From contig CM034242.1 of assembly GCA_019916065.1 (NCBI GenBank), forward strand, positions 15,314,823-15,378,822: a stretch of DNA of 64,000 nucleotides, written 5' to 3'. This DNA is from Vitellaria paradoxa (taxonomy: Eukaryota > Streptophyta > Magnoliopsida > Ericales > Sapotaceae). A model generated the notes under the pieces. The model was given only the letters and a program-made list of their open reading frames with translations. It searched no databases and was not told where the DNA came from. Position numbers and translations under genes: made by a program. Below are positions 1 through 10,840 of this stretch, piece after piece (the stretch's first letter is position 1; each line of letters opens with the position of its first letter).

Positions 1-1
1 C

Positions 2-760
2 TTCTCTCCCACATTGAAGGGACCCGCTTGCCTATGGTTCTCTAAAATCAAGGCGGGAATCATTACTAGTTTTGCTCAACTGAGCAAACTTTTTGTCAGT
101 CATTTCATTGGAGGACAAAAACAAAGAAGACCTACCACTCATCTTCTCATAATCTGACAAGGGAAAGACGAGTCCCTTAGGGATTATGTGTGGAGGTTCA
201 ATAAAGAATTGCTCAAAGTTGACGAGACTGATGATAAAGTGGCTATGACCGCCTTTATGAGTGGGCTAAGGTCTCCCAGATTCATGGCCTCCTTGGTGAA
301 GAAGCGATCGACTGATATAGTTGAGCTCTTATTTCGAGCTCAAAAGTATATCAATGTTGATGATGCCATGAAGGCGAAGAAAGAAAATGATGGGGCTGGG
401 AACTCCAAAACTAAGAAGAAGAGGCCAAATGGATAAGATGGTGCTCGGGACCACAAAGATTCTAAGGCCTAGAGGTTTGATAACCGATTCGACTATGGGC
501 CCCACAGATTCGATGACAGGCGTGAGTTCACCCTATTGAACACGTGCCTGAAGAATGTGTTCTTTGAGATTCAAAACAACCCAACCTTGAGATGGCCAAT
601 AAAGCTCAAGACCCCAGCAGATAAGCGATCTTGAGCGAAATATTGTCGCTTTCATAAGGACCATGGGCATGGTATGGATGATTGTATCAATTTGAAGAAG
701 CAAGTCAAGAAATTAATCAAGAAGGGTTGGCTCAGTCGGTTCGTTGCCGGTCGGAACAAC
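2..760 (+). pseudogene. Tat-type gag remnant
   Basis: Frame 2 reads through a retrotransposon gag domain from the first bases: a block with the family's GPA-C-LWF core near 23-55, then RDYVWRFNKELL near 174-210 and a helical stretch to about 400. Downstream, at about 640-700, is the Tat motif YCRFHKDHGHGMDDC, a zinc-binding-like segment. In-frame stops occur near 158 (TGA), 434 (TAA), 468 (TAG) and 632 (TGA). Gag would form the virus-like particle that packages element RNA. With the start outside the window and at least four stops, this copy is non-functional. I see no alternative reading. Confidence 0.85.
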
Positions 761-1009
761 ATGAGACCAGAACGAAGGAGCCCCGATTGAAGGAGCCCGA
801 GATAGAGAAGCCCAATTCAAAGGAGCCCCGACCAAACACGCCAGAATAATCAGTTGATCAGGGAGATCCACGTGATTTCCGGTGGATTTGCTGCTGGAAG
901 GGAATCCTCAAGCTCTTGTCGTTGGTGCGTTTAGGAAGTAAGAACTGCTCGAGAAGTCCTCACAGCTGAAAAGCTGAATAAAAAGCCTCCATTGCATTGT
1001 CCCCTAATC

Positions 1010-1345
1010 ACCTTCATGGAAGAAGAAGCAGAAGAACTTTTCCAACCTCATGACGACCCACTAGTAATCTCCTCAATCATTACCAACTTCAAAATTTGGA
1101 GAGTACTGGTGGACATCGGCAGCTTAGTGGATATTTTGTACTGGGGGGCATTTGATTAGATGAAGATTGGCAGGGACAAATTGCAACTAGTATCATCCCC
1201 TTTTGTGAGTTTCACTGGAGACCGAGTGGTTTCGCTCGAATCCATCGTTCTGCCAGTCACACTTGATGACGAACCCCACCAGGCCACAAAAATGATCAAC
1301 TTTCTCGTGGTCACCTACCCCTTAGCCTATAATATCATTCTATAG
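1010..1345 (+). pseudogene. retrotransposon aspartic protease remnant
   Basis: This lies between gag and RT, as expected for a Ty3/gypsy polyprotein. The frame reads PLITF near 1006, then a segment reaching LVDIGSLVDILY at about 1107-1140. That is where the family carries its D-T/S-G catalytic motif followed by S-x-D-I-L-Y. Here the position after Asp is Ile, so the active-site motif is lost. A TAG follows at about 1158, and the downstream part (1160-1345) continues in the same frame to a TAG at 1343. The enzyme would cut the element polyprotein; this copy cannot. Confidence 0.75.
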
Positions 1346-1662
1346 AGGATAGCCCTCAACCAATTTAGAGCGGTCACGCCCATATACCATCTTCGTGTAA
1401 AGTTCCCAACGGAAGATGGTGTCGAATGTGCCCGGAGGATCAAAGGGCGGCGAGAGAATGCTACATGTCCTCCCTCAAATAAGACACATAAAAGAAGGTA
1501 ATGATTGTTGATAGCCTCGAAGTGCGAGATGATGAAGAACTAAGGTGAGGGGAGCCAGTTGATACGTTAGAAGACCTGATTATTGGGGCTCTTAAAGAAA
1601 ATAAATCCATCAAGATTGGGTCAGGGACACCCGAGCCATTAAAAAGCAAAATAAAGGATTTT

Positions 1663-2468
1663 TTGGTTAATAATACGGATGTCTTCGCTTGGTCACACGA
1701 AGATATACCCAGAATAAGCACCAATGTGGTGGCTCATCATTTGAACATTTTTTCCAATGCCAGACTAATAAAGCAGAAGGGAAGGATTTTTTGCCCCAAG
1801 CACAATGAATCAATTGAGCAGGAGGTCAATAAGCTCATAAAAGCCAAGTTCATCCGGGAAGTCCACTACCCCACCTGGCTGTCGAATATAGTTATGGTGA
1901 AGAAGTCAAACGGCAAATGGAGAATCTGTGTAAACTTCACGGATCTCAATAAGGCATGCCCAAAGGATAGCTTCCCTTTACTAGCCATCGATACTTTGGT
2001 AGATTCCACCGGGGGCCATGAATTGCTGTCATTCATGGACATCTTCTCAGGTTACAATCAAATAAAAATAGATGAATGTGATCAGGAGCACACTGCCTTT
2101 ATCACTAACCGAGATCTCTATTGCTATAATGTTATGCCATTTGGATTGAAGAACACAGTGGCAACATACCAACAGTTAATGAATGAAATGTTCAACGATC
2201 AAATTAGGAGAAATGTAGAAGTGTATGTTGATAATATGCTCGTCAAAAATAGAAGGGTAGACTCTCATGTTGCTGATCTGCTTGAAACTTTCAACACCTT
2301 AAGGAAATATGAAATGAAGCTAAACCCAACTAAGTGCGCATTTGGAGTTGCATCGTTTATGGTGTCCAGTCAAAGAATAGAGGCCAACCCAGAGAAGGTC
2401 AGGGCAATAATGGATATGCAACCTCTACGGACAACAAAAGAGGTTCAAAAACTAGCTGGGGGGTGGAA
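1663..2468 (+). pseudogene. Ty3/gypsy reverse transcriptase, active site altered
   Basis: This is the longest open piece of the element. In order it shows the entry segment KFIREVHYPTWLSN, KWRICVNFTDLNKACPKD, the palm motif MDIFSGYNQIKI, the MPFGLKN turn, and the polymerase box at about 2222-2245, which reads YVDNMLVK. The second Asp of the usual YVDD pair is Asn, a loss expected to abolish catalysis. The frame breaks by one base near 2460, inside the connection to RNase H. The enzyme would copy element RNA to DNA in cytoplasmic particles. The part upstream of 1663 leads in without a clear start, as expected for a polyprotein. Confidence 0.92.
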
Positions 2469-2970
2469 GTGCTAAACAGGTTCATCTCTTGCTCCACAGA
2501 TAAATGCCACCCTTTCTTCAAGGTGCTCCGAAGAGCTTTCGAGTGGACGGCCAAATGTGATGAAACTTTTCGGCAATTAAAGCAGTACCTAAGGTCTGTT
2601 CCATTGCTCAGTCAGACGATCCCAGGGGAAGAATTGTATTTATATCTCTCCGTCTCTGCCACAGCTATGAGTTCAGAACTTGTGAGAGAGGAAGATGGGA
2701 TCCAGAAGTCGGTTTATTACATGAGTAAAACCCTGAAGGGAGCAGAGGACTGATACCCAAAGGTGGAACTCATGGCCCTTGCTCTTGTAACAGTGGCTCG
2801 GCATTTGAGAGGTTATTTTCAAGCCCACACAATTGTAGTCCTCACAGATCAACCTCTCAAGAACATTTAGCATAAGCCAGAAACATCGAGAAAACTGATG
2901 AAGTGGTCGGTCGAACTCAGTCAGTTTGACATTTAATACCGACTGAGAGTGGCAATAAAGGGGCAAGCTG
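2463..2970 (+). pseudogene. retrotransposon RNase H (Ty3-type) remnant
   Basis: This continues RT after the frameshift. It has the thumb/connection segment FISCSTDKCHPFFKVLRR, the FEWTAKCDETFRQLK motif near 2545-2585, then the RNase H strand pattern LYLYLSVSATAMSSELVREEDG and VYYMSKTLKGAE. Stops interrupt it at about 2751 and again near 2868 and 2935. The later part includes VELMALALVTVARHLRGYF and the VVLTDQPL strand. RNase H would remove the RNA strand during reverse transcription. Confidence 0.85.
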
Positions 2971-3341
2971 CAGTAGATTTCAGGCAAAATTCACTACCCA
3001 CCCAGCAAACCCACCCGAGCCAGAGGATGATGACCATTTATGGACTTTGCACATCGATGGGTCTTCTACCCAACAATCTAGAATTTGCCCTCCGCTTCAA
3101 CTTCCCTGCCTCTAACAACGAAGCTGAGTATGAAGCCCTTATTGCTGATCTACAAATCACTCGACGAATAGAGGCATATCAGATAAGGGTATACAGTGAT
3201 TCTCAACTAGTTGTGGAACAAATGCAAGGAGATTATGAGGCACAAAGTGAGCACATGGCTGAGTATTTGGAAAAGGCAAAGAGCTTGTCCCAGAAATTCT
3301 CACGATTCCAACTACAACGGATTCCAAGGCTACAAAATTAG
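2949..3341 (+). pseudogene. second, archaeal-type RNase H domain (aRNH)
   Basis: Residues FPASNNEAEYEALIADLQITRR (about 3100-3170) followed by YSDSQLVVEQMQGDYEAQSEHMAEYLEKAK are the signature of the additional RNase H of the plant Tat lineage. The NNEAEYEAL acidic motif and the SDSQL motif carry the metal-binding residues and are both intact. The first acidic strand, expected before them near 3050, is poorly preserved, reading as LCTSMGLLPN. The domain stops at 3339. Its presence downstream of the classic RNase H is the main reason for placing the element in Tat. Confidence 0.85.
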
Positions 3342-3599
3342 GAGGCCAATCGACTGGTAAGAATTGCATCTTCTTGGGAGGATAGCTCGGACGTGCCAAG
3401 TGGAGATACTAAATTCATCGAGCATCCTAGATCCCAGAAGTTAATCGAGTGAAAGAAGACGCGGAATGGCTCAAACCGATCAGGACGTATTTAGAAAACG
3501 GAACTTTATCGATCGACAAGAATGAGGCCAGAAGGATTCCAGTCCCGAGCAAACAGATACTTGATAATGGATGACTGCTATATAAAAGAGGGTGTAGCT

Positions 3600-4702
3600 C
3601 CCCTTTGTTATGATGTGTGAACGAACGGGAAGCTGACTATGTAATGAGGGAAATCCATGAAGGTGTATGTGGAAATCACTCAGGAAGTAGGGCTTTAGCT
3701 AGGAAATTTAAAGAGCAAGTTACTACTGGCCAACTATAGAGGTGGACGCTCTGGAGTTCGTCAAAAGTTGTAACAAATGTCAAAGGTTCTCTAATATTCT
3801 AAGACAACCAGCCCAAGAATTAACACAAGTCCAGAGTCCTTGGCCATTTGCTCAGTGAAAATTAACATTATTGGACCCTTTCCATTGGTTCGAGGATAAA
3901 GGAAATTCGCGGTTGTAGCCATTGACTATTTCACAAAGTGGGTAGAAGCTGAGGCACTCTCGAGTATCACAGAGCAAAATATGGGAAAGTTCATTTGACA
4001 GAACATTGTGTGTCGGTTCGGCATCCCCAGGGTAGTTATCACAAACAATGGCAAGTAGTTCGAGGGAAAGCAATTCAATGAGCTCTGTGAAAAGTTGGAA
4101 ATTAGCCACCGTTACTCATCCCTTGAACATTCCCAAGCCAACAGCCAGGTAGAAGTCACGAACCAATCCCTTCTCAAATTATCAACACAAAGTTGGACAA
4201 AGCAAAGGGATTTTGGCCAGATGAGCTTCCAACAATCCTATGGGCCTACCGAAACAACCGAACGTGTAACAATATGGCAAACTCCGTTCTCTATTATGTA
4301 TGGAACGAAGGCTGTTATTCTTATTGAGATTGGACTTTCCTAGCCTTAGAACGCATCACTTCAACCCAGAGCAGAACAAAGAGATAATGAATGAAGAGGT
4401 TAATTTGCTGGAAGGACAAAGGTTGCAGACTGCCATCAGGATTCCCTCTTATCAACAAAGGATACAGTAGTACTATAGTTCTAAGGTTCGACCAAGGGAA
4501 TTCCAGAAAAAGAGATCTAGTACTGAAGAGGGTGAACCAATCAACAAGAAACCCACAAAAAAGAAAACTAGGACCTAATTGGGAAGGACCCTATGAAGTG
4601 CTAGGCTTCACAAGGAAGGGGACCTATCGACTTAAAACTCTTGAGGGCAAAGAACTGTCTCAACTATGGCACACGGAGCATCTCAGAAAATATTATGTGT
4701 AA
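3600..4702 (+). pseudogene. integrase remnant (HHCC, core, C-terminal domain)
   Basis: Pieces of an integrase lie in several frames. The HHCC zinc region spans about 3640-3785 (REIHEGVCGNHSG, later CNKCQRFSN). The core follows: AIDYFTKWVEAEAL near 3920-3955 keeps the first catalytic Asp; the second, at about 4036-4050, reads VITNNGK with Asn in place of Asp; then LEISHRYSS and SQVEVTNQSLL (4095-4180) keep the Glu. The 4391-4702 frame ends with LGPNWEGPYEV, GTYRLKTLEG and HTEHLRKYYV, the usual C-terminal end of Tat polyproteins. Many stops and shifts make it dead. Integrase would insert element cDNA into the nuclear genome. Confidence 0.87.
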
Positions 4703-4820
4703 ATTAATTCCCTCGTAATTATCATTTGATTATTAATGAAACTTATATTTTTGGCAGGCGTTCATTATTTTACCACAAGGGGTGACTTAGTTACAAGTTA
4801 ATTCCACAACTGGTCTGTCC
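4703..4820. other. spacer between integrase and hairpin array
   Basis: Non-coding AT-rich leader after the polyprotein stop. No motif recognised. Confidence 0.5.
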
Positions 4821-5210
4821 CTTTGACCTATGGGGTCGAGCGCGGTGAAGACGACCTACGGGGCTAGGCAATTGGTCGATCCTCTCGACCTACGGGGTCG
4901 AGCGGTAATGAGATGGCCTACGGGGCCAAATAGCCACAAAGTGGCAATGATGCACACTCGGTTTACGAGACCGAGACGACCGATGATCCTCTCGACCTAC
5001 ATGGTCGAGTGAAGTGAAGCTAGTCTACGGGGCCAGGTAAATGTGCAAGGCTACATGCTCAATTTATGGGACCGAGTCGACCGAGAGGAAGGTCGGTTTA
5101 TGCAATCAACCATCAATTATAACCTACGAGGCCAAATGTTAAAAAGCGAATGAGTACTTCTGCTCAATTCACGAGACTTAGCAATAAAGATAACCTACAA
5201 GGCCAATTGA
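4821..5210. repeat. array of degenerate 19-bp hairpins with TACGR loops
   Basis: About ten units follow the plan stem(5-7)-TACGG/TACGA/TACAT-stem. Perfect or near-perfect 19-bp units sit at 4884-4902, 4957-4975 and 4991-5009. Decayed ones are at 5058-5076 and 5163-5181. Shorter GGCC-loop-GGCC versions lie at 4914-4928, about 5022-5034, 5121-5133 and about 5200-5210. GCCAC-AAA-GTGGC at 4933-4945 is a further hairpin. The stems at 4884 and 4957 differ (CTCGACC against CTCGGTT) while staying paired. An open frame at 4830-5012 is a by-product of the repeats. Non-coding arrays between integrase and the LTR are known from Tat elements. Confidence 0.85.
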
Positions 5211-5479
5211 ATGTAAGAGAAAACTTGCAGCATGGAAAATGTTAATACAAGGTTACATTAGGTATGTGCTTAAGCATTCACTCAAAAGAGCAATGAAAGA
5301 TCAAATATCGAATTCTCTTTAACAGAAGACAGATAAAATAGATAAAACTAGAAATGCTCAAAGAATTGAATTCACTTTAACATGGTCTTTACAACCTTTG
5401 CTTACATTTTCATACAAAACAAAAAATAATAATAATAAATAAAAACAAGTAAACATCGAGGACGGGGGGAAAAAGCTTA
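5211..5479. other. non-coding spacer in the element 3' region
   Basis: AT-rich sequence between the hairpin array and the antisense block. It contains an AATAAT run near 5427-5440. Nothing else recognised. Confidence 0.5.
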
Positions 5480-7939
5480 ATTCTCTTGTTGAACATTTTG
5501 TTCAATTTCTGGAGCCCCTTTTGTTTGTTTTTCATTATTTGCCTCGTTAGTCTCTTAATGTGTTCAGCAGACTCGCGACTCGGCTCGTCTTCCCCCTCGA
5601 CCTTGGCTGGACACTCCTTCTCCATCTCCTCCTCTGTGTTGCCCTGCCCCGCCAAAATTTTTTTTTTTTTTTTGGGTAAGTATCCAGGAGAATTTGATCT
5701 CTGGGAAAGCGGCAATACACTTCTCCCAGAAGCGTTCAAAGCCTTCGAGGAAAACTGGCTTCAAAAGGGCCATGTAATCATCAGTTTCCTTGAAGTAGGC
5801 AACTACAGTGGCCCCGGCAGTCTTGACTTCCTCCTAGAGCACTTGATTTTGACGAGATAGTTCATCGACCTTACGTTCGAGGACTGCCTTTATAGCTTTT
5901 TCTGCCTCAAGTTCTCAGAAGAGACTTACTTAGTAGGTCTTTAGCTGTTTATTCTCTTCGAGAGTTCTCTATTCAGATCGGTGAACTTCTTCCTTCTCCG
6001 CCTGGGCAATGGCCGCATTGTCTTTCGCAGCCTCCAGGTCGGTCAACACCTTTTTCATCGATTGACACTCTTCATGAAGCGCCTTTTCGGTATTGGCCAA
6101 CCGACTAAAGATAGCATAAGACCTGACCATGGCCTGAAGAAAAGAAAAGAAGAACAGATGGAGAAGTTAGCTGTAAAAAAAAAGGGGAGAGAAAGAAGAA
6201 AAAAAGAACAAAATAAGAATTGAACAATCAATCAATCTTACTTGGAAAATACCGTGATTCAGGTCGAACACCATCTTTGCGGTGTCTATACCACGAAATG
6301 AGGACATTTCTTTGTTTTTCATCATATTCATCATCCTTTGCTAACATGATTCATTGCTGGAAATGAGAGACTAGTGAGGAGATGCCCCGGTGGATGACCC
6401 AGACCCCGCCGTCACTGCCCGGAGAGGTGAAGAATGGGCTAGGATGACCTCTTTCTCTTGGACCAAGGCTGTGGTGACTCTTTGCTCCTCTAAAGGAAGA
6501 GCAACCGAGGATCAAGCTTGGGTAATGTCCTCCCCTCTGCTTGTCCGAGCCTTCTTGGGTACAGGGCCTTGAGGAGATTTCTGTGGGGCCTTCTTCCCTC
6601 GGTCGAGAAAGCTAATATCAAAAATTCTCTGCGCCATTGACCCATTTTCTTCTTGAGCTTCCTCGGTCAGCACTCGAGTATCGGTCGGCTTTCCTGATAG
6701 GTCGGGCTCCTTGAACAACTCTGTATGTGCAACAGGAAAAGAAGAACAACAGTTAGCAAAATAGACAATAAAGTATACAACCTCATGCCAAAGTAAAACT
6801 AAAAATTCACTCCGCTCATGTTCAATGACGAGCGCTTCAGCAGTAGCCTCAGTGCCAAACAAGTAGAGGTTTAGATTTTCCACTGACAGAAGAAGTTTGA
6901 TATCCTGAACTTTGTCCTTCTTCGCCTCGCGAAGATGTGCCTTCTCGTCAGGGAATAGAACTGGGGATTGGGAAAATTTGTTAGGAAAATTTGAGAAAAC
7001 CTATTTATACATACCCCATTTGGTTGGCTAGCCCCAAGTACGGGGAACACGGATCATTTTATCCTGGTCAGTTTCCCAGTCTTGAAACTCCCATATTGTT
7101 CCCCGAATGAAAAAATACTTGTCATTCCACCATTTTATTGAAGTTAGGTACGTTGGTGATGAAGTTAAACTTAGGCCTCCTTGCTGAGAAGTACCACCAG
7201 CTCGATCCTCTCTCTATCACCTTGTAGCAATGGAGGAACTCATTGAGTGTTAGGCTGTAGGCTATTGATGCAGACCAGAACACAGCACAGCCTATGAGTA
7301 TCCTTTAGCTATTTGGTGCAATTTGCCCAACAGCTAGACCCAAGTGCACGAGTACTTGCCGAACGAGCTTGGGTAGAAGGAAACGCAGCCCACCAACTAA
7401 GGTAGCTTCGTATACAGCTATTTCACTCGCGTGGGGACAACACGCTGAGTCCTGATCGCCAGGAATCTGGTAGGTCAGATCATAGGGGAACTAAAACTCG
7501 AATATGATCTTTGATACCTGATCGGCGGTGATGGTCAATCCTCAAACGAGGTTTCTCGATCGTCGCCAGCGGTCAGTCGGCACCTTGAAGTCGCTCTGTA
7601 TCCCCCCTTTCTGACCTCGGGTTCAAACACATTCACTATGCGTTCGGAATCATCTCTCGTCCGGCCGCTGGTACTAGGGGTATTGGGAGCCCTTTGCTGA
7701 CGAAACACCAGCTTGTCATCGTTAGAGCTCTCATCATCGACCAAATGGAACTCAGCCAGATTGCTCATAGTGTCAGGCGTAAACAACTGAGACACACGAA
7801 ACGAATAAGAAACGAAAATCAACCCACTCGCTATGGCCCTAACATACCTAGGGTTTCCTACAAATCTTACTGGGTCAGGCAGCCTATGATTTTTGTCATA
7901 GAAAAAGGTATAACGAACCAATAGCCAAAACATCAACAA
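5480..7939 (-). pseudogene. antisense coding block of Tat element (gypsy-type transposon domain plus coiled coil)
   Basis: Read on the minus strand, two recognisable parts appear. Near 7300-7020 is NEFLHCYKVIERGSSWWYFSARRPKFNFI, followed after a one-base shift by WWNDKYFFIRGTIWEF. This is the plant 'gypsy-type transposon' domain found in proteins encoded antisense in such elements. Near 6130-5700 is a long heptad-rich segment (coiled coil) ending in FLEGFERFWEKCIAAFPEIKFSWI. The N-terminal piece (7939-7535) is acidic and Ser-rich. A poly-T tract at 5658-5673 breaks the C-terminal end. The function of these antisense proteins is not established. Several shifts and stops make this copy a relic. 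Confidence 0.75.
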
Positions 7940-8524
7940 CGACGAAGCTAAAGGGAATATGATTTAACTGCGGGGATTAGAAGAAACTTTGAGATTCACA
8001 CAGAAAATATAAAATTGCAAATGCACAAATATGAAAAGAAGGTTACAGAAATCAAGAGGAAAAGAAGAATGCAACCACAATCTCCAAAATTGCGAACTTA
8101 GAAGTGAAGACTAAAAAGCTCAAGAGACAAATCTTACCAATTGCACAAGCGAGTAAGACCTTGATGAAAACGAAAGCAATAAGTAGCTTCAAGCCAGAAA
8201 ACAAAGCAGCAATGGATGCAAGAAGAGAGAATAAGCATGAAAGAAGTAAACGGGTTTCATACTCCAGCTATTTATAAATAAAGGGGCAGGGACCTTTCAC
8301 CTAACCCAATTTAAAATCAATGGCATGGATTTAACTCATCCAACAGTTCTAAAAGAGTGCCTGCGGCTTTAATGATGCGGTGGATAAATATTCGACACAT
8401 GGTGAAAAGGCCGCATACTTTCACCGTACACTTGTACATATTGCGTTGAAACGTAATTAATGCGCGCATGTTTTCAAGGCGTTATAACCGTTGGACTCCC
8501 TCGATTCCTTATCTGACCGATCGT
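7940..8524. other. untranslated region before the 3' LTR
   Basis: Likely upstream region of the antisense block. It has a possible minus-strand TATA-like stretch near 8270-8282. No coding sequence recognised. Confidence 0.4.
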
Positions 8525-8535
8525 CTGGGGGCATT
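8525..8535 (+). promoter_or_regulatory. polypurine tract, plus-strand primer site
   Basis: CTGGGGGCATT lies directly before the LTR start at 8536. A GGGGGCA core next to the LTR is usual in Tat elements and would prime second-strand DNA synthesis. Confidence 0.75.
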
Positions 8536-9139
8536 TGATAAGGTGCACCTGATCGAGGTCCATTTCAAAGGATAATTATTTAATTCCACTCGGGCCTCTT
8601 CGGTGATCGAGATAATCGAGGGCATCTGATAGGATATACCCGACCGATCATGGTTACCCGAACGATCACGGCCTGATCCAACTGACTGATCAAGTATTCA
8701 ATCGATCGGTCGACCTGTCCGATCATCTTTCCAAAGACGTGAGGGCTTATGTCATAACGGTATTCTGACATATTTTGTGATTCTCCTTTGTAAAGGTGCT
8801 ACCAGCTGCATAACAGTTTTAATAACTAATTATGAGAATCATCTTGGGATTAACAAATACACATGGCACAACGTCATTGAAAGAAAACTACAATTACGTG
8901 GGACTCACATGTATCATGCCCATGTAGGTGTCATACTTCTATATATACACCATCTCTCAAAGAATAATGTACGCATACTCTTTTGGCCTTACTGTTACTC
9001 TGCCGGAATTATCTCTCAATCTCCCTGTCGTTAACTTAAGCATCGGAGGTTTTTTGGCAGGCACCACACCGGTGTCAAGAACAGCTCTTTGGACTCGAGC
9101 TTGGATCATCCACAACATCTCCAGATAACTACGTTATCA
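8536..9139 (+). repeat. 3' LTR of the Tat element
   Basis: It starts TGATAAGG and ends CGTTATCA, so the outer six bases (TGATAA/TTATCA) are an inverted repeat with TG...CA ends. Its length is 604 bp. A TATATATAC box at about 8940-8948 would fit the LTR promoter. The first 200 bp are rich in GATC/CGATCG words. The 5' LTR is outside the window, so the pair cannot be aged. The likely right target duplication would begin at 9140 (GATTC). Confidence 0.8.
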
Positions 9140-9215
9140 GATTCAAAAAGAGGAAGGTAGAGAAAGATGAGAGGAAGAAACAAAAATATATATACTGTGA
9201 ATACCTATATTTTTT

Positions 9216-9259
9216 TAAGTTATGAGATTTTTTTTTTTTTTGGGTAAGTAAGTTATGAG
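9216..9259 (-). mobile_element. tail-only retroposon insertion with 11-bp target duplication
   Basis: TAAGTTATGAG occurs at 9216-9226 and again at 9249-9259. Between the copies is only A(T)n GGGTAAG, which reads on the minus strand as CTTACCC followed by poly-A. Direct repeats of about 11 bp around a poly-A tail are the mark of LINE/SINE target-primed insertion, here with almost the whole body missing. Confidence 0.6.
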
Positions 9260-9413
9260 TCTTTAATTTTAAATTTATAATTAATTTAAGGAAATTGGTG
9301 AAGTAATTATGATTAATATTCCATTTTGAATGATTTTAATATTTTTCATCTGAATTATTAATTCCGGTATCATCAAATTAGCATGGTATATTAAACTTTG
9401 TTATTAGATATCA

Positions 9414-9451
<38 letters not shown>

Positions 9452-9802
9452 TGGGTCCTGGAAAACTAGTAACGCTACATAACACTTGATTAGGTATCAT
9501 GGTTATAGCATATATATTTCAAAATATTTTATAGTATCAATTAATTATTATTAAATATTACGTGTTAATTGATATTACAATTATATAATTTCAATTATAT
9601 TTATCAATTAATATTTGAATTCTATATTTACTAATGTCACTTAATATATGAATTTTACATAAATTTTACATCGCCTTTCTCTGACGACTATTCTTTATAA
9701 ACTTAGTGCACTTATCAAGAGAAACTATTCTTTTATAAACTTAATGTACTTATCATTAATGGCTTCGATTAAAATCACCTTTTATTTCTTTTAAACTCTT
9801 AA
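9260..9802. other. AT-rich spacer with (TA)n microsatellite
   Basis: (TA)n runs at 9419-9447. The rest is AT-rich with no gene seen. Confidence 0.7.
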
Positions 9803-10330
9803 TGTCACGCCCTAAATCCTATCCTAGTGATGTAACATATAATCGTACAAACACATCAAATACGTATATCCTGTCCCAAACATCATATCCATCAACAACC
9901 TAGAGTAAGGTAAATAGGATATATATACTAAAAAACAAAAGTAAAGCCTTAGTCATCGACTGGGCATAGTACTTTGAAATACAATATACTAGACTCATTT
10001 GACCTGCACAACCTAGTCAAATAGATAAAAGAAGAGTATATACATTTTACGTCACTATGAGGCCTAAAAGAATAATATACGTCACAGCTCCACACTAAAG
10101 GCTCCAAAAGAATACATAGTATTCAAAACGTAAATCAAAAGAATAGGAAAAGCTAAGTTTCCTAACCCATAGGTCTAGTTTGTATATCTAAGTCTGAATC
10201 TACAAATAAATCTGTAGGAGAGTAAGCGCAAAACAATAAGTGCTCACTACAACAAGGAACATAAGTATGTGCTATCATACTGCTATCATGAAATATGATA
10301 TTATGCCATACCAACTCTTAAATTTTCAAA
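9803..10330. repeat. dispersed repeat family A, copy 1
   Basis: It begins TGTCACGCCCTAAATCC and shares layout and words with 13752-14240: CTCATYTGACC, then CTGTARGRGAGTG, CACT near YAACAA, and a run of TATCAT. Plant Ty3/gypsy LTR ends often begin TGTCACGCCC, so this is probably a decayed LTR or solo LTR. Ends were not proven. Confidence 0.5.
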
Positions 10331-10744
10331 ATAGTTCCAAACAATTAATTAATCAAAATTAACACATGATTGATAATGTTTCTAGCAAGTTATAACCTAT
10401 GAAACGATGTAGATGTCCAAAGGTTACATAGTTATTTCCCTTAGCTTAGACTAAGGATGCAAGTGCCTAAGGGTGATATATTTTAATGGCTCAATCCTGG
10501 ATATGAACAACAAATGATTGTGCATTTTTCTATTTCACACAATGGCCATGAGTAAGTCGTACAAGTTACTTAACTTATATATGCGCTATGATTACGATAT
10601 TGATATGATTGAGATTTATAATTATGATATGATTATATTATATCGATTTTGATATTGTATATTATCATTGATTATGGTAATAGCATGGCATGAAATTGTT
10701 ATTTATTCCATATTGTGGTGAATATCTGTGGTTTAGTACTCGCT
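10331..10744. other. non-coding, AT-rich
   Basis: Alternating ATGATAT-rich sequence near 10600-10680. No gene or clear repeat end. Confidence 0.5.
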
Positions 10745-10840
10745 TTCTAATCACGTATAGAATGTGCGTCTAAACTAACCCCTAAGTGCAAGGGTGTGCG
10801 GTGTAGTTTTAACTAAGTGAGTCCGAGGTCGAATCCACAG

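Larger units (their letters stand above)
1..9139 (+). mobile_element. Ty3/gypsy LTR retrotransposon, Tat lineage, 5' end outside window, decayed
   Basis: The order is gag, aspartic protease, reverse transcriptase, RNase H, a second archaeal-type RNase H, integrase, then a long 3' region with antisense coding sequence and a 3' LTR. Two RNases H plus antisense coding downstream of integrase are typical of the plant Tat/Retand lineage. The window opens inside gag, so the 5' LTR, primer binding site and left target duplication are missing. All domains are broken by stops or frameshifts, and the catalytic motifs of protease, RT and integrase are altered, so it cannot move by itself. The right end is the LTR terminus at 9139. 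Confidence 0.9.

Noticed and set aside
4830..5012. 60-codon open frame
   Set aside because: It lies wholly in the hairpin array. Its openness reflects GACCTACGGGG units, not coding.
4821..5210. CRISPR-like array
   Set aside because: Units are degenerate hairpins with irregular spacing inside a plant retrotransposon, and no constant spacer length is seen.
10826..10840. tRNA-like T-loop GGTCGAATCC
   Set aside because: No cloverleaf can be built upstream. The phrase belongs to the surrounding repeat.
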